Assembly (NCBI GenBank): GCA_914767715.1
Contig: OU612072.1
Coordinates: forward strand, 14,384,001 to 14,448,000
Direction of reading: 5' to 3'
DNA length: 64,000 nt
DNA from: Membranipora membranacea
Taxonomy: Eukaryota; Bryozoa; Gymnolaemata; Cheilostomatida; Membraniporidae
The position numbers were made by a program, and so were the translations under genes. Of the stretch, positions 34,440 through 44,930 are shown piece by piece (positions within the stretch are counted from its first letter, which is position 1; the number at the start of each line of letters is the position of its first letter). Under the pieces are notes generated by a model. That model saw only the letters and a list, made by a program, of their open reading frames with translations. It made no database searches and had not been told where the DNA came from.

Positions 34440-36400
34440 TACATCATCTCGGTTCTATTTACGAGTTCCGGGAGATAAAGACCGACTTATGTGTTTACCG
34501 TTGTATTGAAATAAAAAAAAACATTTTCTCAGATGATATAAATGTGTTTCAGAAAATAAAGATGCTCGTCAAATCAGTATGGTCAGCTTACTTCAGCTTA
34601 CTTCCAAAACAGTTGTCCTGCCTTTGAATCCCAGCGCATTTATTTATTATTCAGTCACATTCGTCTCTTCTTACACCGTTACCATGATTCATCTAATTTG
34701 CCATGAAAATCCACATCATTCAAATCGAAACCGCTAAAATCATAAAACTAGGCAAAGTGGGATCAGCCAGGATCAGCTAGGGCCTACACTCTTGAGATGG
34801 GTTATTTTAAGTACTGCTGTTTTCACATCTTAAGCAGCCGATGGTCGTGTCCTTGGTAAGGTCACCTGATTTATATGTTACAAAGTCATGAAACATTAGG
34901 AATTATGCTACAATGGTTGATCAATCATATTCAGCGAAATCAGCAGGAAGCCTGAACCACGGCTTGTTTTCAAACTGAAATGGATACCAAGTTTTGGGTG
35001 GTGAATTACCAACCATTTGACATCTCAAGCTTATAAGCAGGTCCAGAGTTTCATTACCTATTATCACAGCCAAAAGAAAGTTTTTCTTTTCAGCAGCCTG
35101 ATTTACCTCGTTGGCCTAAAGCCAAAAATTTAATATGTGGGCCATTTATCTTTACAATCATATTCAGGTACCTTACCTATTGACATGTTGCAGCGGTTCT
35201 CTGAGGTTCTCTTTCTAGCGCCTTCTAGTTCATCTTCCATTTACTACATGCCTCCCTCATAGTGTGAGTAAGCTTTCACCAGTCTGTGTTTGTGGGTGGT
35301 GTTTGAAGATATTTATAGGGAATCAATTCCAGATGCATCTAGCGTGTAGCATGTTTGACATTGAAAAGGAAAATAGCCACTGCAATGTGGTAATCATATT
35401 AGACAATAGAATGCGACATCACATCCTGTGATATCTGGTTTCAGACTAATTAGTGTCATCGTTATAGGCATGGCTTATATACAACACACAATCAGCCCAT
35501 TAATACAATATGTAGGAACCACTGGCAGGGTATTGTACATCTATGCTCTGTTTTGTAATGACTCAAGTTTAATGCCCCTCAAGTTCCACACAAGATAACC
35601 CGAACTCTAATTAGAGCATCACTTTTTTCTGTAACTCTAGATGATGAATCACATATAGGTGACCATGTGGAGAAAAATCCAACAGCAGTCCTATCAAAAG
35701 ATCGCAGTGTGGCTGTCCGACAAAAATCGGATACTCCTTGCAGCAAAGGTGTCAATGTATCTTACTTGGATGCATCTTAGTTTTGATTATTTTGCTGACA
35801 GCAGCATTTGTGCAAAACTTGACATACAATGGTTAACTTTATCCTGATGTATTTTATTGGGTAATGCGTAAAAAAATTCATCACCAAAAAACCAAAAAGA
35901 ACTATAACGCACCGTAAAAAGTCCTGTGCACAGCAGTGTCCAAAAAGATTCAAATATCATATCCAGTCCAAAGAAGGCGTGGCCCACAGCATAGCGTGAT
36001 GTGTTCCTGAGTGTTCTTCCAACGGAACTGCCCGAATGTAACTCCCAAAAAGAAATACTCATTTTCGCTCCCCGCCCCAGCCTTTGTATATTGTCAGGGC
36101 TAACAATTGACAAGTCAAAAATGTACCTTTGCAAAATCAAGGAGTTATTTAACTGGTTAAAAAAACATTTGCACCACATCTTGAAATATTAAATTGTTAT
36201 TCAGTAATGAAAGTGTTTAGGAAAGCAAAAAACAAGCAATGTTCATATTAAAGCTTTGCCATAGCGATGCACTTTTTTCTTGGGAAAAATGTTTTGAATT
36301 AATGTAAACTAATTTAAAGTGTGAAATTCCAGGGTCCCCTGGTACAGATAAAAACTAAAATATCTTCGACTGTCCTACATTTGATTGATACTGTTTTTTA
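34440..36400. other. Intergenic, no gene seen
   Basis: AT-rich spacer with short frames on both strands. The longest, 130 codons at 35787-36179 on the minus strand, shows no recognisable domain. I find no splice-linked exons. Confidence 0.45.
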
Positions 36401-36402
36401 TT

Positions 36403-37735
36403 TATTTTTATTTATAGAGGTTTTCTTAGAAGTGTACAGATAACAAAAAGAATTCTATTATAGGTAACTTGTTGACCTCTGAAAACAGCAAAAGAAACAT
36501 ATTACGCTTACTACTGCTAAAGTTAAACACAGTTAATTATAAATAATAACATGTGGCATTACATACTGGTTATGAGTTATGAGGTAAAAAAAAATTTTGA
36601 AGAATAATCAGATCGGATAATAGTTAGTAATAATTAGCCGAATAATTAACTTTTGGGAAAATAAGAAATATATGGAAAAATGCTAAAGATATAAATCTAT
36701 GAGTTTAGTGTATCATGTTTTTGTTAAATCATATGTCAGAAGAGTTTAAGCTGATTTATCTTTAAGTGTTTATTGCTGAAGTAAGTTTAAAAGGGCTGAT
36801 TTTCCAAAATTTGTTCGGAATGAGGATTTAATAATAGTGCAGTTGCTTCTCAGACAACGCTGATGCTTTCGGGACTTTTGAACTCGATTAAGGATATGCT
36901 TAGAAGCTTTGTTTTTTGCAACTTTTTTATGTGTAAAATTATGAAATAGGTATTGTCTCCTACTTAGTAGTGTGGGTAAATTTAAAAGCAATCTACCAGT
37001 TGTGACAGAAAATTTCTTGGGAGCAGATACAATAATTCTGATTGCTCTATTTTGAACTTTCTCAATTATTCCAGTGACCTTTTGTGTAATATCTAGGTAA
37101 ATTGCTGAGCAATATTCTAATATTGGTCTGACAATGCTTTTGTAAGTTTTAAGGGATTCTTCAACATTCATGTATTTCTTAAGTTTAGAAATAAGATAGA
37201 CTAGTTTGTTTGCTCTAGTTGCAGCATCAGTAGCATGGGTATGAAATTCGAGGTCTGTGTAGAGAGCAACTCCCAGAACATTGATTGATAGCTGTGATTC
37301 AATTTTTGTGTTTTGAAAACTCAAGCGGTAATAATCTTTTAGATTCCTGTTTGAGAAGATTCAAAATTGCATTTTCTGAACGTTGAGTTTTAGGAGATGA
37401 CTGCTATACCATTGAGATGCATCTTCCAATGAAGTATTGGATTTTTGTAGAACCTCTGGTATATTTGTTGCCTCACAGAATAACAAAGTGTCGTCTGCGT
37501 AAGCAAATGAGTTTTTAAAAGACATTAACAATCCATTTATAGCAAGGTTGGGGCCGAGAATGGAGCCATGTGGGAATCCACATGTGATTGGTAGTGAATT
37601 TGATTTTGACTCTCCGACTTTCATGATTTGGGATCTGCTGGTGAGGTATGATTCTAAGAGCAATACTGAGGAGGGTGATGTGATACGTAGTTAAATGCAG
37701 TAGCAAGGTGGTCCAACTTAGCCCAGTGCTAAGGT
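36403..37735 (-). pseudogene. Dead non-LTR retrotransposon (CR1/jockey-like LINE), 3' part of reverse transcriptase
   Basis: The minus strand encodes the C-terminal half of a reverse transcriptase: SYLTSRSQ, GFPHGSILGP (family PQGS, Gln replaced by His), the catalytic FAYADDT box, HLLKLNVQKMQF, then the thumb/C-terminal region NVLGVALYTDLEFHTHA, VRPILEYCSAIY and IEKVQNRAIRIIVSAP. It is broken by an in-frame TGA (37361-37363) and a frameshift near 37665; endonuclease and most of the palm are missing by 5' truncation. An (ATAAA)-type tail (plus-strand 36403-36420) marks the 3' end. Confidence 0.88.
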
Positions 37736-38322
37736 TTACATCTGTCAGATATAAAGGTGTGTGTTCATAAATAATTACCAGATATTCTGATGAAAATGAT
37801 TATTGACAATAGAAAATTGGAAAGGCTCCTTGTATTAGTGGAAAGGCGTTACACCTAACCCGCCTTGCTGGGGACAGCACTGAATTCAGGAAGTGCCTCA
37901 GTTGATTTATCAACTTGGCTTTGAGGCACAAGTGTCGTCAAGTTGTTGTTGTTGTTGAGCTAGTTGTTGGACTACCATTCTCCAAGATTTTACCTGGAAG
38001 GACGCCTTGATTTGAACCAATATGACCTCGGTCAACAGATTCTGTATGTGAAGACTACTATGCTGTGTAGACTTGATTGACTAAAGATAATTCATGTATG
38101 AGACTTCAATGAAATTATATGTAAAGAAAAGCAGCATTAGTTTGATAAATATGTGGTTTTTTTTATTTAAAAGTAATATTTTTATATTACATCTATTGCA
38201 CAGCACTTTAAAACATCATTGCTGTGCTCATGCCATGATAAACAGCACACATTCACCTTAGGCAATGCTAACAGTGAATGTTAATATTCAGAGTCAAGTG
38301 AAGCAGCATCTAAGAAATAAAG
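37736..38322. other. Spacer
   Basis: No conserved exon seen. A (GTT)n run lies near 37940-37965. Confidence 0.4.
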
Positions 38323-38576
38323 TCATTGTAACTTCTTCTTCTTCTTCTTGTGATAATGATTCCGAACAAATTGAACCTTCCATCTAGGAAAACAAACAAT
38401 AAGAGTTGATGTGCCAACAGTTTAAATGGTAATATTTCTGCAGTTCACGAAGTAAAGTTATAAAGTCTGAAGTCAACATGATGTCACTTATCACTTCAAC
38501 AAGACTATAAATAGTGGATAATACTCATACTTGAGAAACTTCTTGACTTTTTTTGCAGCAAAGGGGATTGACATAT
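38323..38576 (-). CDS. Possible last two exons of an unrecognised Lys-rich protein
   Basis: On the minus strand, 38576-38531 (after a TTTTTTAG acceptor, ending at AA|GTATGAGT) joins in phase to 38383-38323 (after TTTCCTAG). It encodes ...MSIPFAAKKVKKFLK followed by WKVQFVRNHYHKKKKKKLQ and a TGA stop. The splice sites are good and the phase closes, but the coding part is only about 34 residues. Six of its Lys codons are an AAG repeat. No upstream exon could be linked with confidence. It may be a real 3' gene end or chance. Confidence 0.25.
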
Positions 38577-38979
38577 CTAAAAAACAAAACTATGATCAGG
38601 AGTTTGGATTTTTCTGACTTCATAAATAGAAATGCTGACTTTGAATAACTGATGATAAAACTATCACGGTATACAGATATTATGACAGACAACTTCTTTG
38701 TGGTTTAAACAATGACAACACGATCATCATTTCTATATAGGAGAGACTTGTGGTCACTTGGTCAAGGGAGCTTTTCTTATTCGATTATCAGTTTTGTTTG
38801 TATTCTACTAAAAAGAAACACTGTGAATCAGGAGTAATAAATGTTCAATAGAAATTAGATAAAAGCATGGGTCAGCAAGATAGTCTGTGACAAGAGTGGC
38901 GGCCAAACCTCAAACAATTACAGAAAAACATCACACAAACATCATGAAGACCCCAGACAAAGCATGCTCACTCTACTAA

Positions 38980-39091
38980 GAGTCCATTGCCTACTGGGGT
39001 TTGGTTGGCCCCAGGTGTGCTCCAACCTGCCTGTGAACAGAGCGATGTGGCTGTGGCATGTCATAGGAAATCTGATTTTAATCAACCTATT
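38980..39091 (+). mobile_element. tRNA-derived SINE family 1, 5'-truncated copy e
   Basis: Only the body and tail remain (ACTGGGGTTTGGTTGGCCCC, GTGTGCTCCAACCTGCC, GATTTTAATCAACC). The tRNA-like head is gone. Confidence 0.8.
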
Positions 39092-39799
39092 CGACCCACT
39101 ATCCACCACATGATCAGAGACGCCCCGCCAGCCCAACTGTGAGATCTCATCTTGGCCCCGTTCCAAAAGGAACTTGTGGAACATAGCTATGCCACTGATC
39201 AACAAGGACCTAGCTATCCGCTTGTTGTTGGTTTTCATAATTCTAAGTTTGTTCGATTGGGTTTTGTATTCATGGTTTGTTTTCTTGAAAACTGTTGGAA
39301 AGATAATTGAAATTTGATCTGTTCTCACTATAAACCTCACTCAATTCGCTCCTTGTCATCGCTTGTCAAAGGGAGAACTTTAATATGATATAATGAGTTG
39401 GGACCTAGATCTACAAAAGAAATATACAAAAAATACAGAATGTTGCCTAGGGAATAGAAGATGTTTTGGTTTGAACTCGTTATGTGTGATCTTCATTGTG
39501 GTTTAATTTTAAATTTAAGTAGATGATCGTGTTTGGTAGTGTCAGACGTAATCATGTGTATCTCCGAATTTGTATATATATCCGTAGCCTAATCTTCTCA
39601 GTTGACGTTCCGGGTGATGGATGAAAGACATTTAAAAACATAATAAATGTGACAGGAGTGACTAACGGCTTTTTCATTGGCTTGGTAGGCAGGTTGACAT
39701 GCCAAAGAGATTTTGGATATTACGATTCTAACTTCAGTACTTCGTGATGAAACCCTTTGTCAATGAATTAACCCCCATAATGTGCAGAATCTTGATATT

Positions 39800-39870
39800 A
39801 TTTGGTTATTTGTTTATTTGTTTGAAGAGGTTTTCTGGAAAGTTAACAGATAACAGAGTAGTAAAAAAGT
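39800..39870 (-). mobile_element. LINE 3' tail fragment
   Basis: The sequence TTGTTTATTTGTTTG...GAGGTTTTCTGGAAAGTTAAC matches the 3' tail of the LINE at 36403-36450 (shared GAGGTTTTCT, ACAGATAACA). The second duplication unit shows the uninterrupted empty site around 42410-42420, so this is a post-duplication insertion. Confidence 0.65.
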
Positions 39871-40654
39871 AGTTATAAAGACAGATTGAATAAAAATACT
39901 GTAGACTGCAGCTGTACACTGTAGAATACACATTGCACATGACATAACATAAAATAACAGCTGATAAACACTTGGGTCAAAGTTAAGTTGAGAGGAACTT
40001 TCCTGGTGATTGCGAAGATTTTCCTAGTACGTGAATCCTGAAGTTGCCTCGCAATTAGAGAAAGCGATAAGTCATAATCTGTGCCCACTACAATATCAAA
40101 TAGGTCAGTAAAAAGATGTTGCTCGTGGGACAGTACCTTGCCGCTAAATGACAAACTCATTTCTCTATACAGACACACTCAGACACAATCAAAGCCATTT
40201 ATGATCCAAAATGTTTTGACAGCAATTTCAGCCTATGTCTCACAAATGGTTGGCTAACTGATCAAGCATCCACATAAATCTCACATGAATCCTTCGTAAA
40301 TGCCAATGATATTTGATTCACAAAATAAACAAAAATTCTTCTTTACTTCAAACAAGATAATTTAATTTTTTTTTAAATGAGGACACCTTCACCTGTATTA
40401 TTCCAAATAGACTTTTAACTTTACTTTAAATATTCACCTGGTGATCTGTGTTTCTATTGCATCCCTCATTCGCTTGTATTTGGTTTCTCCTAATCCACAC
40501 GAATAAAAAACCATCTTTGGTCAGGCCATCGGATAATGGCTTTAACAAAGAAACCTTCCGAATACCGAATGAATATATCTGTATGCAAAAGAAGACATGG
40601 TATTGTGATGTCACACAGAAATATAATATTTGTTAATCGATTATCATCCAATAT

Positions 40655-40746
40655 TGACGTCATTTTGTTGACGTCATTTTGTCAGTTGACAAAATTGACT
40701 TCGGTTGACAAAATTGACGTCATTTTGTAGACGTCAGTTGACGTCA
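40655..40746. repeat. Cluster of CRE-like TGACGTCA palindromes
   Basis: Four exact TGACGTCA octamers (40655, 40669, 40715, 40739) and an AGACGTCA within 92 bp, separated by TTTTGT and AAAAT spacers. It could act as a CREB/ATF site array, but the regular spacers fit a small satellite equally well. The second duplication unit has lost this segment. Confidence 0.6.
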
Positions 40747-42008
40747 TTTTCCTCGAAGTCATTAAACTTTATCATATCCTGATCAATATCATATCATGAT
40801 TAAATCAATAGCATCCTTATATTGACACCATGTCAGGTATTTTTCATTAAAAAATACCAATCCTTGTAATACAACATATTACAAAATATTACAAAAATCT
40901 GTTGGATATTTCAGCTTAGATATTAAAACTAACAAAACCACCTATCTATTTATTACCCCACAATGAAACCTACCTGCATAGAGAAGATAGTGGCCTAATG
41001 ACGCTAATATGTCTTTACTACGAGATGAGAATTCTTTGGAACAGTTTGACATTGACATGTTGGCACATTGGCACATTTCTCATTGTCCTCTTATAAGGCA
41101 TCGTTGTAACCTGCAATGCTACTGTATCTGGAAACGCGATTGATTATAAATGCCACAAGTCATGTAATCCCCTGGAATCTTGATACATGCAGTAAAAGGT
41201 ACAGGTACAATAACTTTTTTGCTATTCCGAGAAACACCGAGACCGCTTTGACAAATGAAATGTGGCATGTGCCATGCCAAATTGCTAGACACCATAACAG
41301 GTTTATAAATTCTTTCAGGTAGGTTATATTATCTCAAACACAACTGTTTTGACTTAAAATCTGATGGCATATTTCAAAAATAGTTTTTGTCGTTGAATGA
41401 TAAATTAACGCATTATCGTGTTAAAAACAATGCAAAAAAGGAATGAATTCCTGTGTACAATGCCATAATATGACTTTAAAATACTCTATAAACTGTTCTG
41501 CATATGTAAATTAAAGGTAAATTCTCGCACAAACCTTGCATTGGTAGCAATACATCCTACCCGCAGATATAAATGTGCAGCATTTGATGTGCTTTGTGTA
41601 GATTCTGAATGGTTCTGTGTATTGTTGTGAAACGGACACATTGAAATTGTTTATGGTGGAACATTTGAAAGCATCAAAATTTTTTTTTGCTCAAGCATTC
41701 ATTCATCTCATATCTACGCCGTACCATGAAAATTATTATCACAACAGGCATTCTTTTATGGGACTAAAATACTCTTGTCATGGCAAGTCATGTGATCTGC
41801 AGGGCACTACGAAAACAAGCTTAACACAATCTATATTTCAAGTAGTGTATGTGTATCCATCTGTTCCGATCATCAAGTATATGCATTTTTTGCCTTTCCC
41901 TTCCTTTTTTCACTTTTTACTACGATTATAAGCACCTGAGTGAGATATTTTTAATTCTTTGGTGTCAAGTGTCAGTATGTACAAAGCAATGCATATGCAT
42001 CCAGGTGC

Positions 42009-44060
42009 GGTAGATCTACAAAACTAAAATTTAAAAATACAGAAGAAAATTTTGGCAAGGATAATATGGTATATGTTTCAGTTTGAAATTGATACATATG
42101 ACCTTCATTTTGGATTATATTTAAATTTGAGTAGCTGATTGTGTATGTTGGCGTCAGACGATAATCATGTGCGTATATCCGTTACTTTGTATATTCGAAT
42201 CTTCTCAGTGGTCATCCCATGTGACGAAAAGAGGACATTTAAAAGCATATGAAATGTGACAGAGGTGACTGACGACTTTTTCATTGGCTTGCCTTGGCAG
42301 AGAAGGTGACATGCCTATGGAATTTGGACCTCAAAATTTTACTTTCAGTTCTAAGCAGTGAAACCTTTCGTCAATGAATTTACCCCCTTAATGTGCAGAA
42401 TCGACTCTTGATTATAGAGACAGATTGAATAAAAATACAGTAGACGTCAGACCATTATTTGGAAAGACTAAGCATATTTTCCTCACAATAGCACATTACT
42501 GGTGTCTAAGCCGAAAAGTTCAGCAATCGAAATGACTGCCTTGACATTTGGCTTTATATTGGAAAACAAATAAGGATTAAATGAAGTGGATTGTGGACAA
42601 TATCCACATTTTTTGGCAGTTGTTACCCTTTCCCAAGTAGATGTTAAGTCATATACGTTGCATATGGCATTTTACTTACTTTTACCTACTGCGGTGCTCT
42701 GATATTCAGGGTTACTGACACAAATAACAGCTGATAAACACTTGGGTGGAAATTAAGCTGCGAGGTACTTTTTTGGTGAATGCGAAGATTTCCCTAGTAT
42801 GTGAATCCTGAAATTGCCTCGCAATAAGAGAAAGCGACAAGTTATAATCTGTGCCCGCAGCTATGACTACAATATCAAATAAGTCAGTAAAATGATGTTG
42901 CTTGTGGAACAGTGCCTTGCCCCCAAATGATAAACTAAATTATCTATACAGTTACACTCAGACACAATCAAAGCCTTTTATGATCCAAAACCTTCCAATT
43001 TCATCCTCTGTCTCACAAACAGTTGGCTAAATGATCAAGCATCCACATAAATCTTACATGACACCTTCGTAAATGCAAATGATATTGCTTCACAAAATAA
43101 ACTAAAATTCTTCTTTACTTCAAACAAGTTAATTTTTTTTTTTTAAATAAAGACACCTTCAAGCCCTGTATTATTCCCAGTAGACTTTTAACTTTACTTT
43201 AAATATTGACCTGATGATCTGTGTTTCTATTGCATCCCTCATTCGCTTGTATTTGGTATCTCCAAATCCATTCGAATAAAAAACCATCCTTGGTCAGGCC
43301 ATTGGCTAATGGCTTTAACAAAGAAACCTTCCGAATACCGAATGAATGTATTTGTATGCAAAAGAAGACATGGTATTGTGATGTCACACAGAAATATAAT
43401 ATTTGCTAATCCCAGACTGTCTGGGTCCGTCTGGGACGGTATCTGGAAAGTTCATAAGCGTCAAACTTCCCCGATGCTGTCCCAGACGGACCCAGACTCA
43501 TTTTGCATCTGGGTGCTATGTGAACCAGACATTTGGATGATCTGGGATGATCTGGGTCGATCTGGGTCGGTCTGGGACGATCCTAAGCAATGTGAACATC
43601 ATCCCAGTACTTTCCCAGACAAAAACCTAACTGCTAGTCTGGGATGAATTTAATAATGTGAACATAAGACTGGGACCATCTGGGATAAGCATCTGGGATG
43701 GCATCCCAGTGTCATCTGGGACATTGTGAACCAGCCATAAGGCATCGTTATAACCTGCACTGCTACTGTGTCAGGAAATGCAATTGATTATAAATTATTT
43801 TATGGGATTAAAATACTCTTGTCATGGCAAGTCATGTAATCTGTAGGGCACTACCAAAACAAGCTTAACACAATATCTATATTTCACGGAGTGTATGTGT
43901 ATCCTTCTGTTACGATCATCAAGCATATGCATTTTTTGCCTTTCACTTCCCTTTATCACTTTTTAATACAATAAGCACCTGAGAGAGATATTTTGAATTC
44001 TTTGGTGTCAAGTGTCAGTATGTATACAGCAATGCATGTGCATCCAGGTGCGGCATTGTT
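42009..44060 (+). repeat. Nested direct duplication, unit 2
   Basis: The paralogue of 39405-42008. It is shorter because about 450 bp matching 40640-41096 are replaced by the CTGGGA-rich insertion at 43411-43738, and the stretch after that is shortened. Confidence 0.8.
43411..43738. mobile_element. CTGGGA/TCCCAG-rich inserted element
   Basis: About 328 bp of GC-rich sequence starting with the palindrome CCCAGACTGTCTGGG. It contains more than a dozen CTGGGA or TCCCAG words in both orientations and several TGTGAAC words. It is flanked by sequence that is continuous in the duplication paralogue near 40640 and 41097. It looks like a MITE with internal inverted substructure; clear terminal repeats or a target duplication were not established. 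Confidence 0.5.
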
Positions 44061-44834
44061 AGCGATCTGATGGAAATTTGATTGTTTCTAATGGATGTTT
44101 AACACTGTTATGATCTAAAAGCTTCAGCTGAAAACAGTATGATGCAGCCATTGGAATCTCTTTGTTAACGCTCAGTATATGACTTACGTTACATAGGAAG
44201 TTCGGTGAAAGGACAATGATATGCTATTGAAGTTGAACTGACTTACTATGTATTAGACAACAGCAATGCTCTATATAAATAAATAGCAAACCCAAGTTTG
44301 AAGTTTGTGATGGTACCTCTTTGGCAATCCTTTTGACACCATGATTGACTCTGAAATGTCTTTGGGTTAGGCATGCGATGGGGAACAACACACTGATCAT
44401 ATTCACCGTAAATTAATCAAAACTGGGTACCGCGTGCGGAGATACTACATTTTGACTTTGAATAAATGGAAGTATGTTGCCAAACGTATGATAGTGTTTA
44501 TGAATGTTAATACTGCTTTGTATTGTTTTAGCATAGCCCTGTAATAATGTTTTTTTACATGTTGGAGAAATTGTCAGTCTTAGCACGAAACCAGCAGTTT
44601 ATTCTAAGGACTGAGTGCCTTGATATCAGTGTGTAGGATTAGCCTATATGCTTTTGTAGTAGATTGTTTGATTGATGATTGAGTTGCTATGATAACAATG
44701 GGGTATTCATTGTTACCCCCTGTCATTTTTCATTGCTCAAATTTTGAGGGTTGGCTAAAATTGCTCTTATCAGGCAATCATAAACCAACAAATCAAAGTC
44801 ACAATGCGGGCTGCTACTGGTACAAGAGACAGAC
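44061..44834. other. Upstream flank of SLC5 copy 2
   Basis: Aligns with unit 1 flanks on both sides of the long-TIR element. 44262-44275 is the unoccupied version of the site filled at 21379-23309. Confidence 0.55.
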
Positions 44835-44930
44835 CTGGTGCACCCTCATCACCACATCCATTCAAGTTGGTTCTTGAAAAGGTCTCAGTCTGATTTTATC
44901 ATTACAATATACATCTGAGCTTGTCTAAAA
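44835..44930 (+). promoter_or_regulatory. Conserved 5' proximal region of SLC5 copy 2
   Basis: The 96 bp before the ATG match the same region of copy 1 with roughly one change in six bases; GAAAAGGTCTCAGTCTGATT is identical. It is likely 5' UTR and core promoter. Confidence 0.45.

Larger units (their letters stand above)
39405..42008 (+). repeat. Nested direct duplication, unit 1
   Basis: Aligns with 42009-44060 along most of its length. Shared blocks: GTGTCAGACG..AATCATGTG, TTTTTCATTGGCTTG, TAATGTGCAGAATC, GACAGATTGAATAAAAATAC, CAGCTGATAAACACTTGGGT, GTGAATCCTGAA.TTGCCTCGC and TGTCATGGCAAGTCATGT. Both units begin near TAGATCTACAAAA. The open frames shared at 40426-40614 and 43199-43387 occur on both strands and are not convincing genes. 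Confidence 0.8.

Noticed and set aside
35787-36179. 130-codon minus-strand frame as a gene
   Set aside because: No recognisable domain, AT-rich context, no splice-linked exons and a length still possible by chance.
40426-40636. Overlapping frames on both strands, repeated at 43199-43409, as a conserved small gene
   Set aside because: The frames are preserved on both strands at once because the DNA was duplicated; codon positions show no sign of selection and neither translation resembles a known protein.
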